Of a DNA stretch of 64,000 nt, positions 1-13,887 are shown one piece after another. This DNA comes from Puffinus mauretanicus (lineage: Eukaryota > Chordata > Aves > Procellariiformes > Procellariidae). The stretch's first letter is position 1. Every line of letters begins with the position of its first letter. Made by a program: the position numbers and the translations under genes. Under the pieces are notes generated by a model. The model was given only the letters and a program-made list of their open reading frames with translations, had not been told where the DNA came from and did not search any database. The stretch is from NCBI GenBank assembly GCA_023333565.1, contig JAJKFH010001382.1, forward strand, positions 1 to 64,000, in the 5' to 3' direction.

Positions 1-621
1 AGAGTGGCTGGAAAGGTGCCCAGAGGAAAAGGACCTGGGGTGCTGATTGACAGTCGGCTGAACATGAGCCAGCAGTGTGCTCAGGTGGCCAAGAAGGCCA
101 ATGGCATCCTGGCCTGTATTAGGAATAGTGTGGCCAGCAGGAGTAGGGAGGTGATCATGCCCCTGTACGCGGCACTAGTGAGGCCGCACCTTGAATACTG
201 TGTTCAGTTCTGGGCCCCTCACTACAAGAAGGACATTGAGGTGCTGGAGCGTGTCCAGAGGAGGGCAACGAAGCTGGTGAAGGGCCTGGAGCACAAGTCT
301 TATGAGGAGCGGCTGAGGGAACCGGGGTTGTTTAGTCTGGAGAAGAGGAGGCTGAGGGGAGACCTCATCGTGCTCTACAACTACCTGAAAGGAGGTTGTA
401 GCGAGGTAGGTGTTGGTCTCTTCTGCCAAGTAACTAGCGATAGGACGAGAGGAAATGGCCTCAAGTTGCGCCAGGGGAGGTTTAGACTGGACATTAGGAG
501 GAATTTCTTTACTGAAAGAGTGGTCAGGCCTTGGAACAGGCTGCCCAGGGAAGTGGTAGAGTCACCATCCCTGGAGGTATTTAAAAGACGTGTAGATGAG
601 GCCCTTAGGGACATGGCGTAG
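1..621 (+). pseudogene. CR1 ORF2 C-terminal fragment (downstream of reverse transcriptase core)
   Basis: An open frame runs from the window edge to a TAG at 619-621, about 205 codons. It matches the region of CR1 ORF2 after the catalytic FADD motif. Landmarks are LIDSRLNMS near the start, [10 protein letters not shown], the [18 protein letters not shown] block, [32 protein letters not shown], the TRGNGLKL segment and a [18 protein letters not shown] ending. The catalytic core and endonuclease would lie upstream of position 1 or are missing through 5' truncation. No stop or frameshift is visible in this part. It is unlikely to be functional, because CR1 copies are nearly always 5' truncated, but this cannot be tested inside the window. 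Confidence 0.9.
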
Positions 622-685
622 TGGGCATGCTGTGTTGGATTGACGGTTGGACTTGATGATCTTAAAGGTCTTTTCCAACCTTACT

Positions 686-714
686 GATTCTATGATTCTA
701 TGATTCTATGATTT
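686..714 (+). repeat. CR1 terminal (GATTCTAT)n tail
   Basis: Three perfect 8-bp units followed by GATT close the CR1 element. CR1 elements end in short 8-bp repeats rather than poly(A), so this marks the 3' end of the insertion. Confidence 0.93.
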
Positions 715-3700
715 GATAAGCATTACAGAAAAAGCAAAGAAGTGTATATGTAAGAAATCTTTTTATTTTTCATACTCTTCCATGAATTCCCTCTTGCCAT
801 ATCTGGAGAGAAACCTGTCTGACACCCTCCAAAGAACTGGGAGAAAAAAAATGAAAAAATCCGTTCTTTGTATTTTTCATGGTGTATTTACATTATTTTA
901 TATTTTTACTGCATGCCTTTATCTAGGCAAACACAAAGCACATCCATATAAGTACATGGGAAGCCAAGTGCTATAAAAGTCCTTCATGCTTGGTGATTTA
1001 CAGTCTAAACTGAAAAGGCAAACAAAAAGAAAAATATGAAAAATATATAGTAAATGTCCAAAAGTATATATGTTATGTATTTAATTTGCCCAATTCCACC
1101 CCATTTTATAGCTTTGGTCTTCCTAATTTTCTTACTTCTGCTTAATCTGTAATTACTGTCTAATTACTTTCCACAGCTCAAACATTATCCTCTTCATGCC
1201 TACAATACTCTACCAAAGCTTACCAAATCTAGGTCTATTGTTTCTCATAGACAGAGATCCCCAGGAGAACGCCTGGACCTGATGTTTGTGGGATTCAGCA
1301 CCTCTTGTAACACTCATCAAAGGAGCTGCCTAAGAAACAGATAAGGAGGTCTAGGAAATGCAAACACCTGAGCTCAGCAATGAGCTCATTGATGGAGAGG
1401 AAATATCACACACAGACATTTTTCTAAAATGGTGCCTTGTTCTAAGAATTGACCACTTAATTCCTGACAGTAATTCCTTTTCCCTTTTACCCATGATGTA
1501 GCAACTTTTGATCCCTTCTGTTGAAATTCTTAACATTTCTTGAAACTGTTCCTGTTTCATGGATATTTGAAAATGGTGCTGAACTTCAGAGCAGACATGG
1601 GGGGATGTTTAGGGGTGTGTGTGTGATTTTTTTTTTAATTTAACACTCCAGGACACTGTCCTGTGATAGAATAGCAATTTATATACAGTTTCAGCTGCAA
1701 AAGTAGTTAATTTATTTAATTTAAAGAAATTATATACCATTCTTACAAGAAAAACTGACTCTGTATTCAAGATGACTGTCCTAGTTACAGTACATCCCTC
1801 TTCTTAGCCTTGATAGCTAATGATTCCTGGCAAAATACAGAACAAATTTAACAGTAGTTTAACTCTGAAACTAGAGACAAGAATTGCATCAAATGGGGGA
1901 CAAGTAGGCTAATGAAACAAATTGCTTTGCCTTTCTCCTGTCATTGAGACAGATACATTCTGAACAGAAGTTATGATTTTTATTATTTTCCAACCGAAAA
2001 ATTCTGTCTTGAATTTGTGTTAAAAAGAGAACTGACCTGGATATTGAACAATTCCAGGAATCAGCCCAAACAATTTCTGTACTACATAGTGATTTGTACT
2101 TCTTATCACTTATTCTCTGCAGAATAACATGGTTTCCTGAACAACAAAAATAATTTCAGAGTTCCAGGTTGTATGCCAATGATGAAACTTGGAAATACAC
2201 TGCCACAGATTCCTGTGGGGAAGGCTGTGGGGGGTTTTTTTTGTAACCAGTAAATAAAGGGAATCAAAACAACTGGATGTAAGTCTGACTACTAAGGCTG
2301 AATTGTTATACCTTAAGTAAAAGGATCGTTTTTTTCCCAAGACACAATATTTTATTTGAAAAATCATGATCTTTTTCATCCCATAACAAAGAATATGTTA
2401 TTCAACAGTTAGGATATGGTTATGCTTACTTGACTTTATAAGCTCCAATGGTGCGGGATGGATTGCTATCTATTTCCTAATTTTCGAAGAAACTTGTTTT
2501 GATTTTACCTCAGCAGCAAAACTCAGCCTCTGTTCTCTTTGAGTTCCGTAACACATTCAGGTACTTTATATGATGAAACAATACACCTCTAGAAATCTTG
2601 AGGCTTAAGAGTATGAATCATACTCTAATTCTGACACTTTCTAAAAAAGAAAAGTTAACTGTTTAGCCAAACATTTTAATGAAGAGAAGTGCCTTTCACA
2701 GGACAATTTTAGAAAGACAATTCTAAAAAGTTTATTGATTGGTATGGAGTAAAACACTTTGGTCATTGTTCAACTGATGTGTCTTGCATGCAGAGAAGTA
2801 GAATGAGAGGCACAGAGCCAATCAAGGTAAAATTTAGTCAGGAGAAATGCACCTCGGGTACATATTTTAGAAACTGTTTGTTTTTGTGGTGTAAAGGAGA
2901 ACAAGAGTTTCAATATTGGGGAAATTCTTATTCATTAAATGTTGTAAAAAATGCAGATTCTGGTTTTGCTGCATAATGGGAATAAATGTAAATAAATTGG
3001 AATAAGCTTAACTGTAGTTCACTTTAATATACAATAATATGAAAAAACACTTGTGGCAAGCTAGAACCAATAATACTCTAAGTGCAAATTTTAGAGTGAG
3101 CAAACAGAAACTAAACAAAGTTTACTCGCTTTGATTTTAATGTCCATTACTACTTAAGAAATTTCTTATGACAGTCCTAAACAACTGTTTCCTGACAGCT
3201 GATGGCCTGACTTTAAATTGAACTTAGGCAATTAACATATTTGCCATCATCTATTGCGTATGCTTACAGGGAAAAACTGGGCCACTGTAAAGTAAGAATG
3301 ATTTTACTTGATCAAAATGCAACAACTCAATTCTCTTTTAGCATTGCAGGTACACTTGTGTGAGATAAGACTGACATCATTTGAGGATATTGTTGCCTTA
3401 CTGAAGATGGATGAAAACAAGAACTGTCAGCACTATGATGATTAGAATCAGGCAGAGAGAAGTATTTTGGAGAGGTTTGAAGAATTATACGTGTACAGAG
3501 AGCAAGAAAGATTTGGCAACTTTTAACCTTTTTATGTCCATGATGTACAGTCTAGCCTTGCTTCCTTTCTCTGTTCTTATTCTATTCCCTACACTAGCTT
3601 TTCTTCTGTCTTGTACCCTTTCAGTATCTTGGTTTTTTTTTAAATTTTCTTCTCTTGCATCTGCTGTCAGACTTGCACCTTTGAAATTCTTTCCTTCTGG

Positions 3701-4693
3701 TCAAGTGTAGGCACACACCTGATTACACTGCAATGATGGATTTTAATTACCTTCCTTTCTCTCCTGCAAGTCATGGTCCAGAGTGACAGTTACTGATGTG
3801 GGAGCTCTTACTTGGGGAGGGCTGCCTTGGAAAACAGAGACACTTTCTTTTGTTAGGTGTTTACTCTTCATACTGTGAATTCCCTGTGCTCATTAGGCTT
3901 TCAGAAATGAACTTTATCTCAATGCAATGGAGAAATTTCTGTTAGCAAAACTTGGTTGAATTTCACACTCTAAGTTCCAAAGATAAAATTTGCTTTTATC
4001 TCTTGGAAACAGATAAGTGAAAAATAAACCCTGGAAATTGAAATACTACAAAAGTAAATATGATACTTTTCCAATAAGCTCGGTAAGTAAACCTCTCACA
4101 GGTTTTCTCTCTTGAGAATTCATTTGAGACTTCTGAGGAAAGTTTCTTACCAAAATAATGTCTTTGTGCTTGGCTGGTGTCTTTGATGTGCAAGTCATTC
4201 ATTTGGAGAGAAAACAACAGAAGATTGAATTTATAAATGAACAATTAGCAAGCTAAATGTGAGGGATTTTTAGTTCCTATGTAAGATAGGATGGGGACAT
4301 CCATATCGCACCAGATGAAAATGGCTGATGAGCAGTTCATTAAATCCTTAAAGCCACCATTTAAGATTAGATTAGTCATATATCTAATCCAGTAAATAGT
4401 TTACTGTGTGACAGGCCCAGATGACTCAGAAGATAATATTTACCAAAAAAGATGCAATTATGAAGGAACACACTTGCAAGGAAAGCTTCCTGATTCTGTT
4501 AACTAAGGTTAGTTCATACCTTGAAGCTTTAAGAATTAATATTCATTGCAAAGAAGGATGGATTTTTTTTGGTCTTTACTTTTAAAACTCTTGAATCAAA
4601 ATATCACATAGGATCATTTTCCTTCTCCCTGTTATGAATTATTCTGATGTTCCAAATGGATGATATTTTAGAGGGCTTTCCATAATTTCCTTT
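715..4693. other. Non-repetitive AT-rich intergenic or intronic DNA
   Basis: I find no gene, RNA gene or recognisable mobile element here. Open frames (for example 3,411-3,710 plus) are short and low in complexity, rich in Phe, Leu and Ser, as expected by chance in AT-rich DNA. Small homopolymer runs occur near 1,628 and 2,230. Confidence 0.6.
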
Positions 4694-5010
4694 ACAGAAT
4701 CATTTAAGTTGGAAAAGACCTTTAAGATCAAGTCCAACTGTTAACATAGCACTGCCAAGTCCACCCCTAAACCATATCCATAAGCACCACATCTACACGT
4801 CTTCTAAATACCTTCAGGGATGGTGACTCAACACTTCCCTGGGCAGCCTGTCCAATGCTTGACAACACTTTTGGTGAAGAAATTTTTCCTAATATCCAAT
4901 CTAAACCTCCCCTGGCACAACCTGAGGCCATTTCATCTTGTCCTGTCACTTGCTACTTGGGAGAAGAGACCAACACCCACCTCGCTACAAGCTCCTTTCA
5001 GGTAGTTATG
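4694..5010 (-). mobile_element. CR1 LINE fragment, 3' end
   Basis: Read on the minus strand this is the last 0.3 kb of a CR1: the end of ORF2 and the short 3' UTR. On the plus strand it begins with AGAATCATTTAAGTTGGAAAAGACC, continues through the complement of the SPSLEVFRRRVD coding block (near 4,790-4,830) and stops near 5,010, in the region encoding [17 protein letters not shown]. The terminal 8-bp tail is reduced to one unit. The coding frame is interrupted, and the copy is more diverged than those at 1-714 and 32.2 kb. It is a dead 5'-truncated insertion. Confidence 0.9.
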
Positions 5011-6876
5011 AGCAGATACTTCAGATGATAGAGATAAAGTATTTGGCATAGAGAAGTTTTATTCCACTAAATCTGCCTGCAGAGTTACTGGACCATTAAC
5101 AAAACTGTAGAAATATTATTCTGCTACAGTATTTTTTATTCTTTTTTTTCTAATATATACTATGAAATGCCTATGATAGGAACATTTGAACAAAAAGTTT
5201 TTCTGTCTTATGTTTATTGTATTCATTGGTATTTTCTGAAGAGATCAAAATCATTACTGCTTCTTACTCATTAAAATTCTAGCTTTCACTCACTGCATAT
5301 ACAAACAATGTTTGTTTCATTTAAAATGTTTATAAAATTACATACTTTAAGAAGACTGATCAGTTCTGAGCTCTGTAAAACAAAAAAGCCATTAGAAAGC
5401 CCTTTAAAAATAAAACAGAAAAAGCGATTAATAAATTAAAGAATAAAAAATATGTACAGAATTACTGGGCAATGCTGAGATGATTATGAATAGCAATGTA
5501 ATTACTGCTTCCTGGCAGCCAGAATTTGCCTTATGAGCTGAGAAAAGCTAGTTGAAACTATTTTGTGCTATCCTATTTTTTCTCAAAAGAATGTTGTGCT
5601 CTCTGAGCTATTCTGAAGAGAAAAAAAAGAAAGTTTATGTTCTTATTTATATTATGTGAGTAGAGGAACAGAGCTGTTTGCAAGAGAGCTCCAGAAGAAC
5701 CTTACCCTTTTTGGAGACCAATATTTCAATACATCCCTCACTTTCTTGCCAGGAAATGAAACTCTGTGCTAGAATGATACCATTCCGCAAAAGACCACTC
5801 TTTGTGGGATCCCACAGAATATAGCAATCTGTGTGTCTGTCCTGAGACTGAAACAACAGGCACATTAATAGCTGGGTCACTTCCATCCCAGGGGACAACT
5901 GTATAACGATATAATGTGCCCTGTGAATATCCACATTTCTACACTACAAATGTCTTTTTTATATAAACTTGATTTTCTGACAGATGACTTAAATAGTTTG
6001 AGCCACTGATATATATGCTGCTCTTCTCACTTTCAAGTTGCCACTTCATTAAATCCAGTTATCCTGTCCCACATGACAGGTTAACAACACACCTTTATTA
6101 GATTAGCTGGGATCAAAGAGGAGAAAATGCCGTAAGTATGACATATTCAGAACATGGCTTGATTTCCCCTAGGGCAAACACATGCCTGATTTCCCCAACG
6201 AATCCCAGGGACTGCTTTGAGTGTCAGCTGAATGATCCATTTCCGGAGTTGTTTTGTTTTTAAGTTGCGGGTGGTTCGACTTATGGTCATTGGAAGGAAC
6301 ACTAAGATTTTTGAAGCCATTTCCTCACCTTAGGGAAAACACCTAGCAGCTTTTTTAGGAAAGTACATTTCTCTGGAGCACTTTCTGTCATGTTGAAAGA
6401 AGGATGTATCTTTTTTTCCTCAATTTAGAGTGCCATTCGTAATTCTACTTTAGATTCCAATCTTGAACTATCTATGTTACATCCAAAATAAACTCCTTCT
6501 TGTAGAGATTTTTGTTGTATTGTCTTTGAATGCCACAATATGATAAATTGAATATCTGTATATCCAGCACCAAGGAAAGGCAAGGCTTACAAAGGGAAAG
6601 GCATTCACAAGTGCTTTTTTGGTCCTAAATTCATTATCTGTAAAATACTCCTTAATAATTACATTCTGTCTCATGAGGAAATGATACACGCACATATATA
6701 TATATGTTTTATGTAATTATAAATGTCTATAATACAGACTAAATGTAATAAAATTCATGGATGAATTTATAGATAAAAGGAAAATGACTTGGATGTAAAA
6801 TGCTACAGATAACATGAGATTATAAATTTATAAAAAACTTGTATCACAAACATAAAATATAACTCGATTAAATGTA

Positions 6877-6963
6877 TTGTTCTTAAGAGTTAGGCAACTT
6901 GTATAATGTCCTGGATACCGTTGTTTTTAAGAGTTAGGGAATTTGTGTAAAGTTTTGGATACC
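6877..6963 (+). repeat. Imperfect 44-bp tandem duplication
   Basis: Copy one spans 6,877-6,919 and copy two 6,921-6,963. Both read TTGTT-TTAAGAGTTAGG, then a variable middle, then TGGATACC. They differ at several positions, so this is an old local duplication. Confidence 0.8.
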
Positions 6964-9900
6964 ATCAAGTTTGTAAAACATTTCTAGATCTAATATCAAA
7001 GAGATCATACATCAAGTTTTTGAAATTTTAATGGGTATTGGCATTTGACTTTCTTGCCCTTAACAAAATAAACAAAACTTTGTGATTAAGCCTAGAAAAG
7101 TAATATGACAAAAAAAAATAACAATCCTTAACTACTGTTTTTCCCTCCTAAACAAGCTGTGTTTTTCCAATTAAAGGTTACGTCTTCAACATATATAATC
7201 TTTGTGAATATTTAATGTACAAACTGGTAAAAAAGTGCTGTTATTGTTAATATGCTACAGTTTCTATATGGTAAGGAATTAACAAATACATGAAGAATAA
7301 GGTTTTTTCCCTTTTACTATTAAAAAATGTATTAATAAGTCAATGTTTGATGAAAACCAAGAGTGTGTTTCATGATTTATGAAACAATATGGAGATAAAG
7401 GTCTTCCATCTTAACACTTTACAAAAGGAAGTCAAATGGATAATCTGATGTTCCTTCAAGTCTAAATTGCTGTTGATGAATCACCTTAAGTGTAAAATAG
7501 TAAGAAATTCTGTTTTATTTGTTTCCTAGTATGGGTGGGTTTTTGGGGTGAGAGTTCTCAATTTGTAATATTTTAACTACCTTCTATTTTCCCTGAAGTG
7601 TAACAAGCCTTGCAGAATAGGAATGCTAAGAGCTGCTAAATAGCACTAAAACATGGATTGCACTCCCTACCCACAAAATGCTCTGCTCATGTGCTTAGAC
7701 ATTCAATAGGCTTCAGTAAACAGTTTTTTAAGCCAGTCTGCTTACAATTGGACTATACTTGCAAAAATCACGTGATGGTCTTTGTTTTATTACCATATCA
7801 CTGTTGTAGTTATAGCTATATGATCATTTAAAATAACTTTAGACACAGCTCTAATTCAAGCATTTATTCCTGTTTTTTAATACTATACTGAATATCTCAT
7901 TGGTTAATACCTAATGTTGATTTGCTGTAATGTAATATTACTATTTGTTCAGAGATTCCTTTAGGGCTTGTATAGAATATACAACTTTTTAAATGGTACA
8001 TTCTTTTACGAAATAACAAGCCATTTCAGTTCTGGTACTAATGGTCATTATGGCATTTTATTCATTTCACTTGTCTCATTGTGAAAGTCTTTATGCATTT
8101 TCACAACGTATTCTAGAATAAATCTTGAAAAGTGAGTCAAAGTCCCCTTGTTAAGGAGCTTCTTCAAAGACTTTGATGCAAATGTAGACAGTGTCATCCT
8201 TTCAATGATTTATGTCAAGGATTTGCTGAAGTTCAGGAATGAGCTGTATGGCTAAAAGATGTAAAGTTTAATGAAGGAGTGTGTATTGCAAGTAAGAGCA
8301 TCAAGTATGAAGGATTAGAGGACAGTGCTTCTTGATAAGTGTATTTTCATCTGTCAAGGTAAAAGGGAAAGGTTAATGCCTTTGACTTTGCTAATAGGTT
8401 TTCTTTATTAAGTCTATGAACTAAGTTAGTTGTATGGGAAAATCTAATCCAATTTATTTGGGATTTATTAACATGCTGGCTTTACTTGGTTTGATTTTTT
8501 CATCCTTTTATACTTTGATCGTGGCCTTTCCCTGATTTAAGAAATGATATCAAGATTCATCACATTCATAAGGACAATCCAGACCTCAAGTTTTGTTGGT
8601 GTATGGCCAAAGGAAAAAAAAATCACTCATTCTGAGGTGGTAAAGTGCATGTCTTTTCATTTACTGCCAGTATAACATGGTTGTAGGATGCAGGGGAGGA
8701 TAACTCAACAATCCTTGTATTTTGCTTTGATGACCACAAATTTTTTGAGCATTCTTGAACTTCTTTACAGGCTTGACAAGTAGCTCACAGGGCCTATGGA
8801 ACAGCTAAGGCATTGCATTTGTTTGCTAGGAAAGCTTTGTATTCCTCTCCAGCTTGGAGGAGTCTCCCTCTTGCTCGTTTTGTGGCACAAGGCAGACACT
8901 GAGCAGAACTTTATTCCTATTAATCTATCATTTACAGTAATTGCCTAACACCTGATTTGACCTATCACTTTTACATCTTCCATTATATCATGTATTGAGA
9001 GAGAATCTCCAACAACTCTATTGAATTCAAACTTATTACCATATTATGCTGGAAATCAAGCCCTACTTCCTCTTATTCTTTCCTAAAATTTGACTCAGTC
9101 TATCTTAAATCTGAAGGAACCATCTGGTTTTCCAAGCAAGGAAAATCAAATATAAGATATTTGGTATGAGAATACTCCATATGTCTACAAGCTGCTAGCC
9201 ATCAGAAAGTAATTGTCTTTTGATCAATATCCATAGTCACTGACCCTGAAAAGTTTAAGTTGTTTCAGGAACCTATCTTACCACGCAGTATATTTTAGAG
9301 TTAACAAGTTCAGCTATCGGTATTGTACTTCTGGGGGCTGTTAGGCCCTGTTAGGTTTCAAGGGGCTGTTAGGCCCTTTATCTTCTGTCTAAAAAATAAT
9401 AGAAGTATGGACCTTTGAAAAGTATTGTTGCTCAGATATATATAGTTCAGTCAATTTTACATGGTGTTTTGCAGACAAAAACTCACATTCTGTTTGCAGA
9501 AAGAATGAAACGACAAATACAAAACAAAATGAAGATCATAGTTGAGGAAAAGAACGGGAGGAAATAATAATGAGGAAGAAGAAGGGAAATATCACTTGTA
9601 GGGAAGACAGAGAAAGAAAGCTTGTGTCTGAAGATTATGGAATATTTCTAGTGTACCTACTGAGGTATCATTGTTCTGGGATTAGATTACATGTTATTAC
9701 TCACACTGAACTTTTTTTTTCCCCCAGATGTCATGATGAAAACATGGGAATATGTCTAAATTGCTTTTTAAAATGAATCTGACCAAACTAATTAAGAGTA
9801 TTAGGTCTGTAATTGTTAATCATATTAATCTCTGTTTTATCGCTGTGCTATGAATGTTCATCCTTTTGAGTGAGCTATGCCTGAAATTTTACCTTAAATA

Positions 9901-12900
9901 TTTTTAAATCTTAAAAAGTGTACTTATAAAGTTTTTCCAGAGCCTTCATTCAGTTTTCTTTTTCTCCTTCTTTTCTGTGCATGCTTGCTTTCTTGTAATT
10001 TTCATCCCATATGTTTTCCCGACATTGCCTATTTCTAGGGGAACTGGAGACCAAGAAATGGAACTTTTTCCCCATTTGTTATGTTCACCTAGGAGTCAAA
10101 ACCCCAAATTTAAACTACAAAGTTTTTATAAAATTTAAACCCACTTATTTTCTGTATCTTTAATAATGTACCAACCCAAACTGTGTATGAAATTTGTCAC
10201 ATGATAGCAAAGATGTTTTTGCATCCTGACAACTCATTGAAATTTTTTTAATTGCCTGAAGCAGCGTTTTTTGTGAGCTTTAAAAAAAGTTATTTGTTGT
10301 AACACAGAGCAAAATTAGTCATTTGATGTGTCAAAGTTAATGTTATCTGTGGTTGTGAATTCCCAAGAGCTAGAATGTTGAGCAGCTAAACAAAAATAAC
10401 ATTTTGCAAATCTGATTGATACCTGTCTGCTCTTTCTCAAGGGATATTGTCAGCATAATTTACCAATAGGATACATCATTTCAGGATGATATTTAGTCTC
10501 TTTTGAAAGCTGAAATTATTGAATCAACTAACATCTTTTTTCTCATGGAGAACTAGTTAGTGTCCTTATTTAAAAACTCAAGCGTTAACTTAAAGTAAAA
10601 CATCATTGAAAAACCAAATAATTTTGATGAAGTCAGTCAATGGAAGTTGACATAAACATCAGGAATCATTTAATTAAATATAAAACTGAAATCAATAAAC
10701 TGAAGGTTGCCAGAAGCTAAATAAATTATATGAGAAATGCCTTTACTAAAAATTAATCTTTAAAAATAACAAAATATATTTTGAGGTAGAAATAAAGATT
10801 ACTAGTTCTCTCTGAGTAGATTTATGATTCTTTTTTAACTCTATAAATAGTTAATAGTCTGACGACATTCATAGGATTTTTATTGTACAGAAAAGAGTAC
10901 TTAAGATTTAAATCAATTTATAATGACTAAATACTAAAGTGTAAGCAGGATGAAGTTAAGAACAGAACTTGATCCTATACTTTTCATAATAATCATGTGC
11001 AACTGGAAGTATGAATCTGTCAAGCTGTGTTTTAAAAAGTAGCTATGACTATAGCCATGACCTTTATAAGTCATCGCCTTTAGAACCCATGAAAGGTATG
11101 GTCACTGACCTCTGTGCCAGTCCATCAGCATTATAAATTCACCGTTATGATAGATTCTTTGCGGGGTGTATGCTTATGTGTGCATATACATATGCTTTCA
11201 GTAAAGGAGACAATACTAATTAAATTGCTGGCACAATTTCAAAATTCAGGTTAAAAATTAGTCCCAAGGAAAAAAAAAGCAAGACTTCTTGCTACTAAAA
11301 TATCTAGCTTCACATATAGTATTTTGATTCAAAGTTTGGCTAAAAAATGAGAATAACAAGCAAAAAGATTCAGATTTTGTTTTGAAGAAAGTATTGTATG
11401 GTGCTGATACCTCCCAATGAATCTCACTTTCCTACAAACCTTAAGGAACTGGATGATCTGAATACGTAAATATTTTTTCTGCTATTTGTTAATGCTCTGT
11501 TGTTCATACTTAATGGAAATTATGGCAATAGAGAACATTTGAAGGATCCATATTCCAAATCCAAGCATTATTAAGAAATTCTGATGTTCCTGATGACCTT
11601 CCACATAGTTCTGTCCTGCTGAAACTACTGTATTGTGCCATAAAGAACCAAGATTCTTTGAGATATCGCAGGAGACTTCATAATGTTGTAGTTTATTGAG
11701 ATTGGATTAAGGGGACCTTAGATACATATATAGTTCATTTCAAATTTTTAAGGGATACAGAAGACAAAAATATTGTGAGAATAGGAGCCAGAACTGAACA
11801 TTTTTCCCACTTGGTATCCAACATTTTTCTGTAGAGTCACATCTTACCTTTCTTTTCTTCTAGTTTTAAGAAACTGTAATTCCTTTCTACACATCAAGAT
11901 GGTTTTGCATTAAACTATGTTGTAACTGGGGCACATAAGTATGGAATAGATTTGTATTCCTCAGGCTGGGGATCCTTTGAACCAAAGGATTCCCTATCTA
12001 GACTTTCCTAACTAGTAAATAATAGTAGTAACTATTAGGAGTAGGCTGGTAGGACCACACATTTCAGAAGATGGTTCTACAGCATTTTGTGTTTGATACC
12101 CAATCAGTGGAAGTTCCTGTTAGAACAGGATGAAACATTACTGTTCTTAAAGATGATTATACACCTTACTCATTGCAATGGTTGAAGTTAATGAAGAAGC
12201 ATGTTATGCTTTGATCATACTTGTGTTTCCAGTCCATTGTAAAGCAATTAGTATAGCTTGTTGACAACATAGTACCTTATCAATGGGCAGTTTTGACTTT
12301 CAGAAGAGGAATGAAAAGTTATTAAATCTCTTCAAAAGAAGTATAGTTGCTTTTCTGGTCACACCCTTAAACAGGAGACTAGAGGTGTTCAGAGAATTCC
12401 ACTAATACTGAATCTAAGTATTTAAAGAATATTTAGATTTAAAATAAAAGTAATTATTGACTTAAGTGCATGGTACTTAAGATGCAGGATGAGGGTCTGG
12501 GGATTTGAATTACAATTTACTATAAGTAAATCTTAAAAGCTGTGCTGTAAATATATATATTTAAGTTTTGCATTCTGACATTTCTCATGTTAGTGAATTG
12601 AACTTTACTCTAAAATACAGTGTATGTGACCTTTCATTCAGTAGGGAACTGTTCAAAATGAATATGGATGACAGAATTTAGCCAATAGAAGTTCCCATAA
12701 TCTCTTCCCAAAAGAAATCCCAGGAGTACTCATTACTTTCCTAAGTAGCAGATAGAATGAAAACAAATGAAGTATTCTTCCTTCTATTTGTGTTTCCAAA
12801 GCTTTCTGTACTTTTCTGGGTTGATTCAGATGTTCTTTCACAGCTTTTTGATGAGTCCACTCAATCTAGGTTTTACGAAGTGAACCACCAAATGAGAATA

Positions 12901-13872
12901 CTTGTCACTACAAGAATAAAAATCTTTGCACTAGGTTTCCCTTCTGCTTGCTTCAGAGGCTTTTGGAGAAGACTTGCTCTTCCTTTAAGTTCTAAGCACA
13001 TTGGTCATAGGAGATCACTCAGCATGTTTTTTTTACTACAGTGTGTCAAGAAGAGTAAAGGACACAGATGAGTAAAAATAATAGCTTTAAGGCTGACATT
13101 ATAATGAAGTAGAATAAATAATACCCAAATATGAAAGCTTCATATTTTTTAGTCTCCCCAATACTTATGTTTCATATTCAGATATTGATTGTTTATTATA
13201 CCAAAACATTTTCACTAGCACCGTGATGCATACAGGCACTTTTGTTCAATATATGAGTCATACAATGACTCAGAAGACGTGAGAAGCAATTTTTTAAAAA
13301 AATTAATAGTTTAAATTCTTCTATATGAAGAGTCTTCCAGTTTTATTTTCCTCTAGTTCTGATTCTGTTGCCCGAATTACCTGAGGGGACAAAGGTTAAG
13401 AGGAAAAATGTTAAAAAATTCCTGTAAAAACACAGAGGGATAGAAGCCACTTCAAGCTCATTTTTGTCCAAATTGGATTGTCTATCACTAGTCAGTGGCG
13501 TTACTGATCTGATGCATAGTTTACAAATATATAAAGGGATTGAATTTATGCTAGTTATTTGGGTTTTATATAAAATACAAGGTTATATGGTGAGGATTGC
13601 AAATTGACTTACTAAATGGAAAATTGTTTTAATGAGTTAATAGTCATTAACAAGATTCCACATAATGTCAGGGGAGGGAATGACTTCACACAACCTGTCG
13701 GAGAGACACTGTAATTTCCACAGAGGTAGTGGCAATTAATAAATCAAAGCAATAAGGTCAAGATTGAGTCCTGAAAACATTAAAAAGAAATATTTTTTTC
13801 AAGGGTGGGGAGGGAGACAAATTTGGATTTTACTACAACTCCAGAACATCCCTCAAAGCAGGGACTGAAGTT

Positions 13873-13887
13873 AAAAAAAAAAAAAAA
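13873..13887 (+). repeat. Poly(A) run
   Basis: Fifteen consecutive A. No LINE or processed-gene sequence is visible directly upstream, so it is treated as a simple repeat rather than a retroposon tail. Confidence 0.85.

Larger units (their letters stand above)
1..714 (+). mobile_element. CR1 LINE, 3' end (truncated by window edge)
   Basis: This is the 3' portion of a CR1 non-LTR retrotransposon. It carries the C-terminal part of the reverse transcriptase ORF, a short 3' UTR (about 622-685) with the CR1 signature of a GATCTTAAAGGTCTTTTCCAACC-like stretch, and a tail of three GATTCTAT units plus a partial one (686-714). The 8-bp tail is the hallmark of avian CR1. The 5' part lies outside the window, so total length is unknown. 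The sequence is close to that of the copy at 32,244-33,602, so they probably belong to the same or sister subfamilies. The frame is still open, which suggests a fairly young copy. Confidence 0.95.

Noticed and set aside
3411..3710. 99-codon plus-strand open frame
   Set aside because: Low-complexity Phe/Leu/Ser-rich translation in AT-rich DNA, with no family resemblance and no splice or promoter context.
13873..13887. Poly(A) tail of a processed pseudogene
   Set aside because: The upstream sequence shows no recognisable coding or RNA-gene sequence and no flanking duplication was seen.
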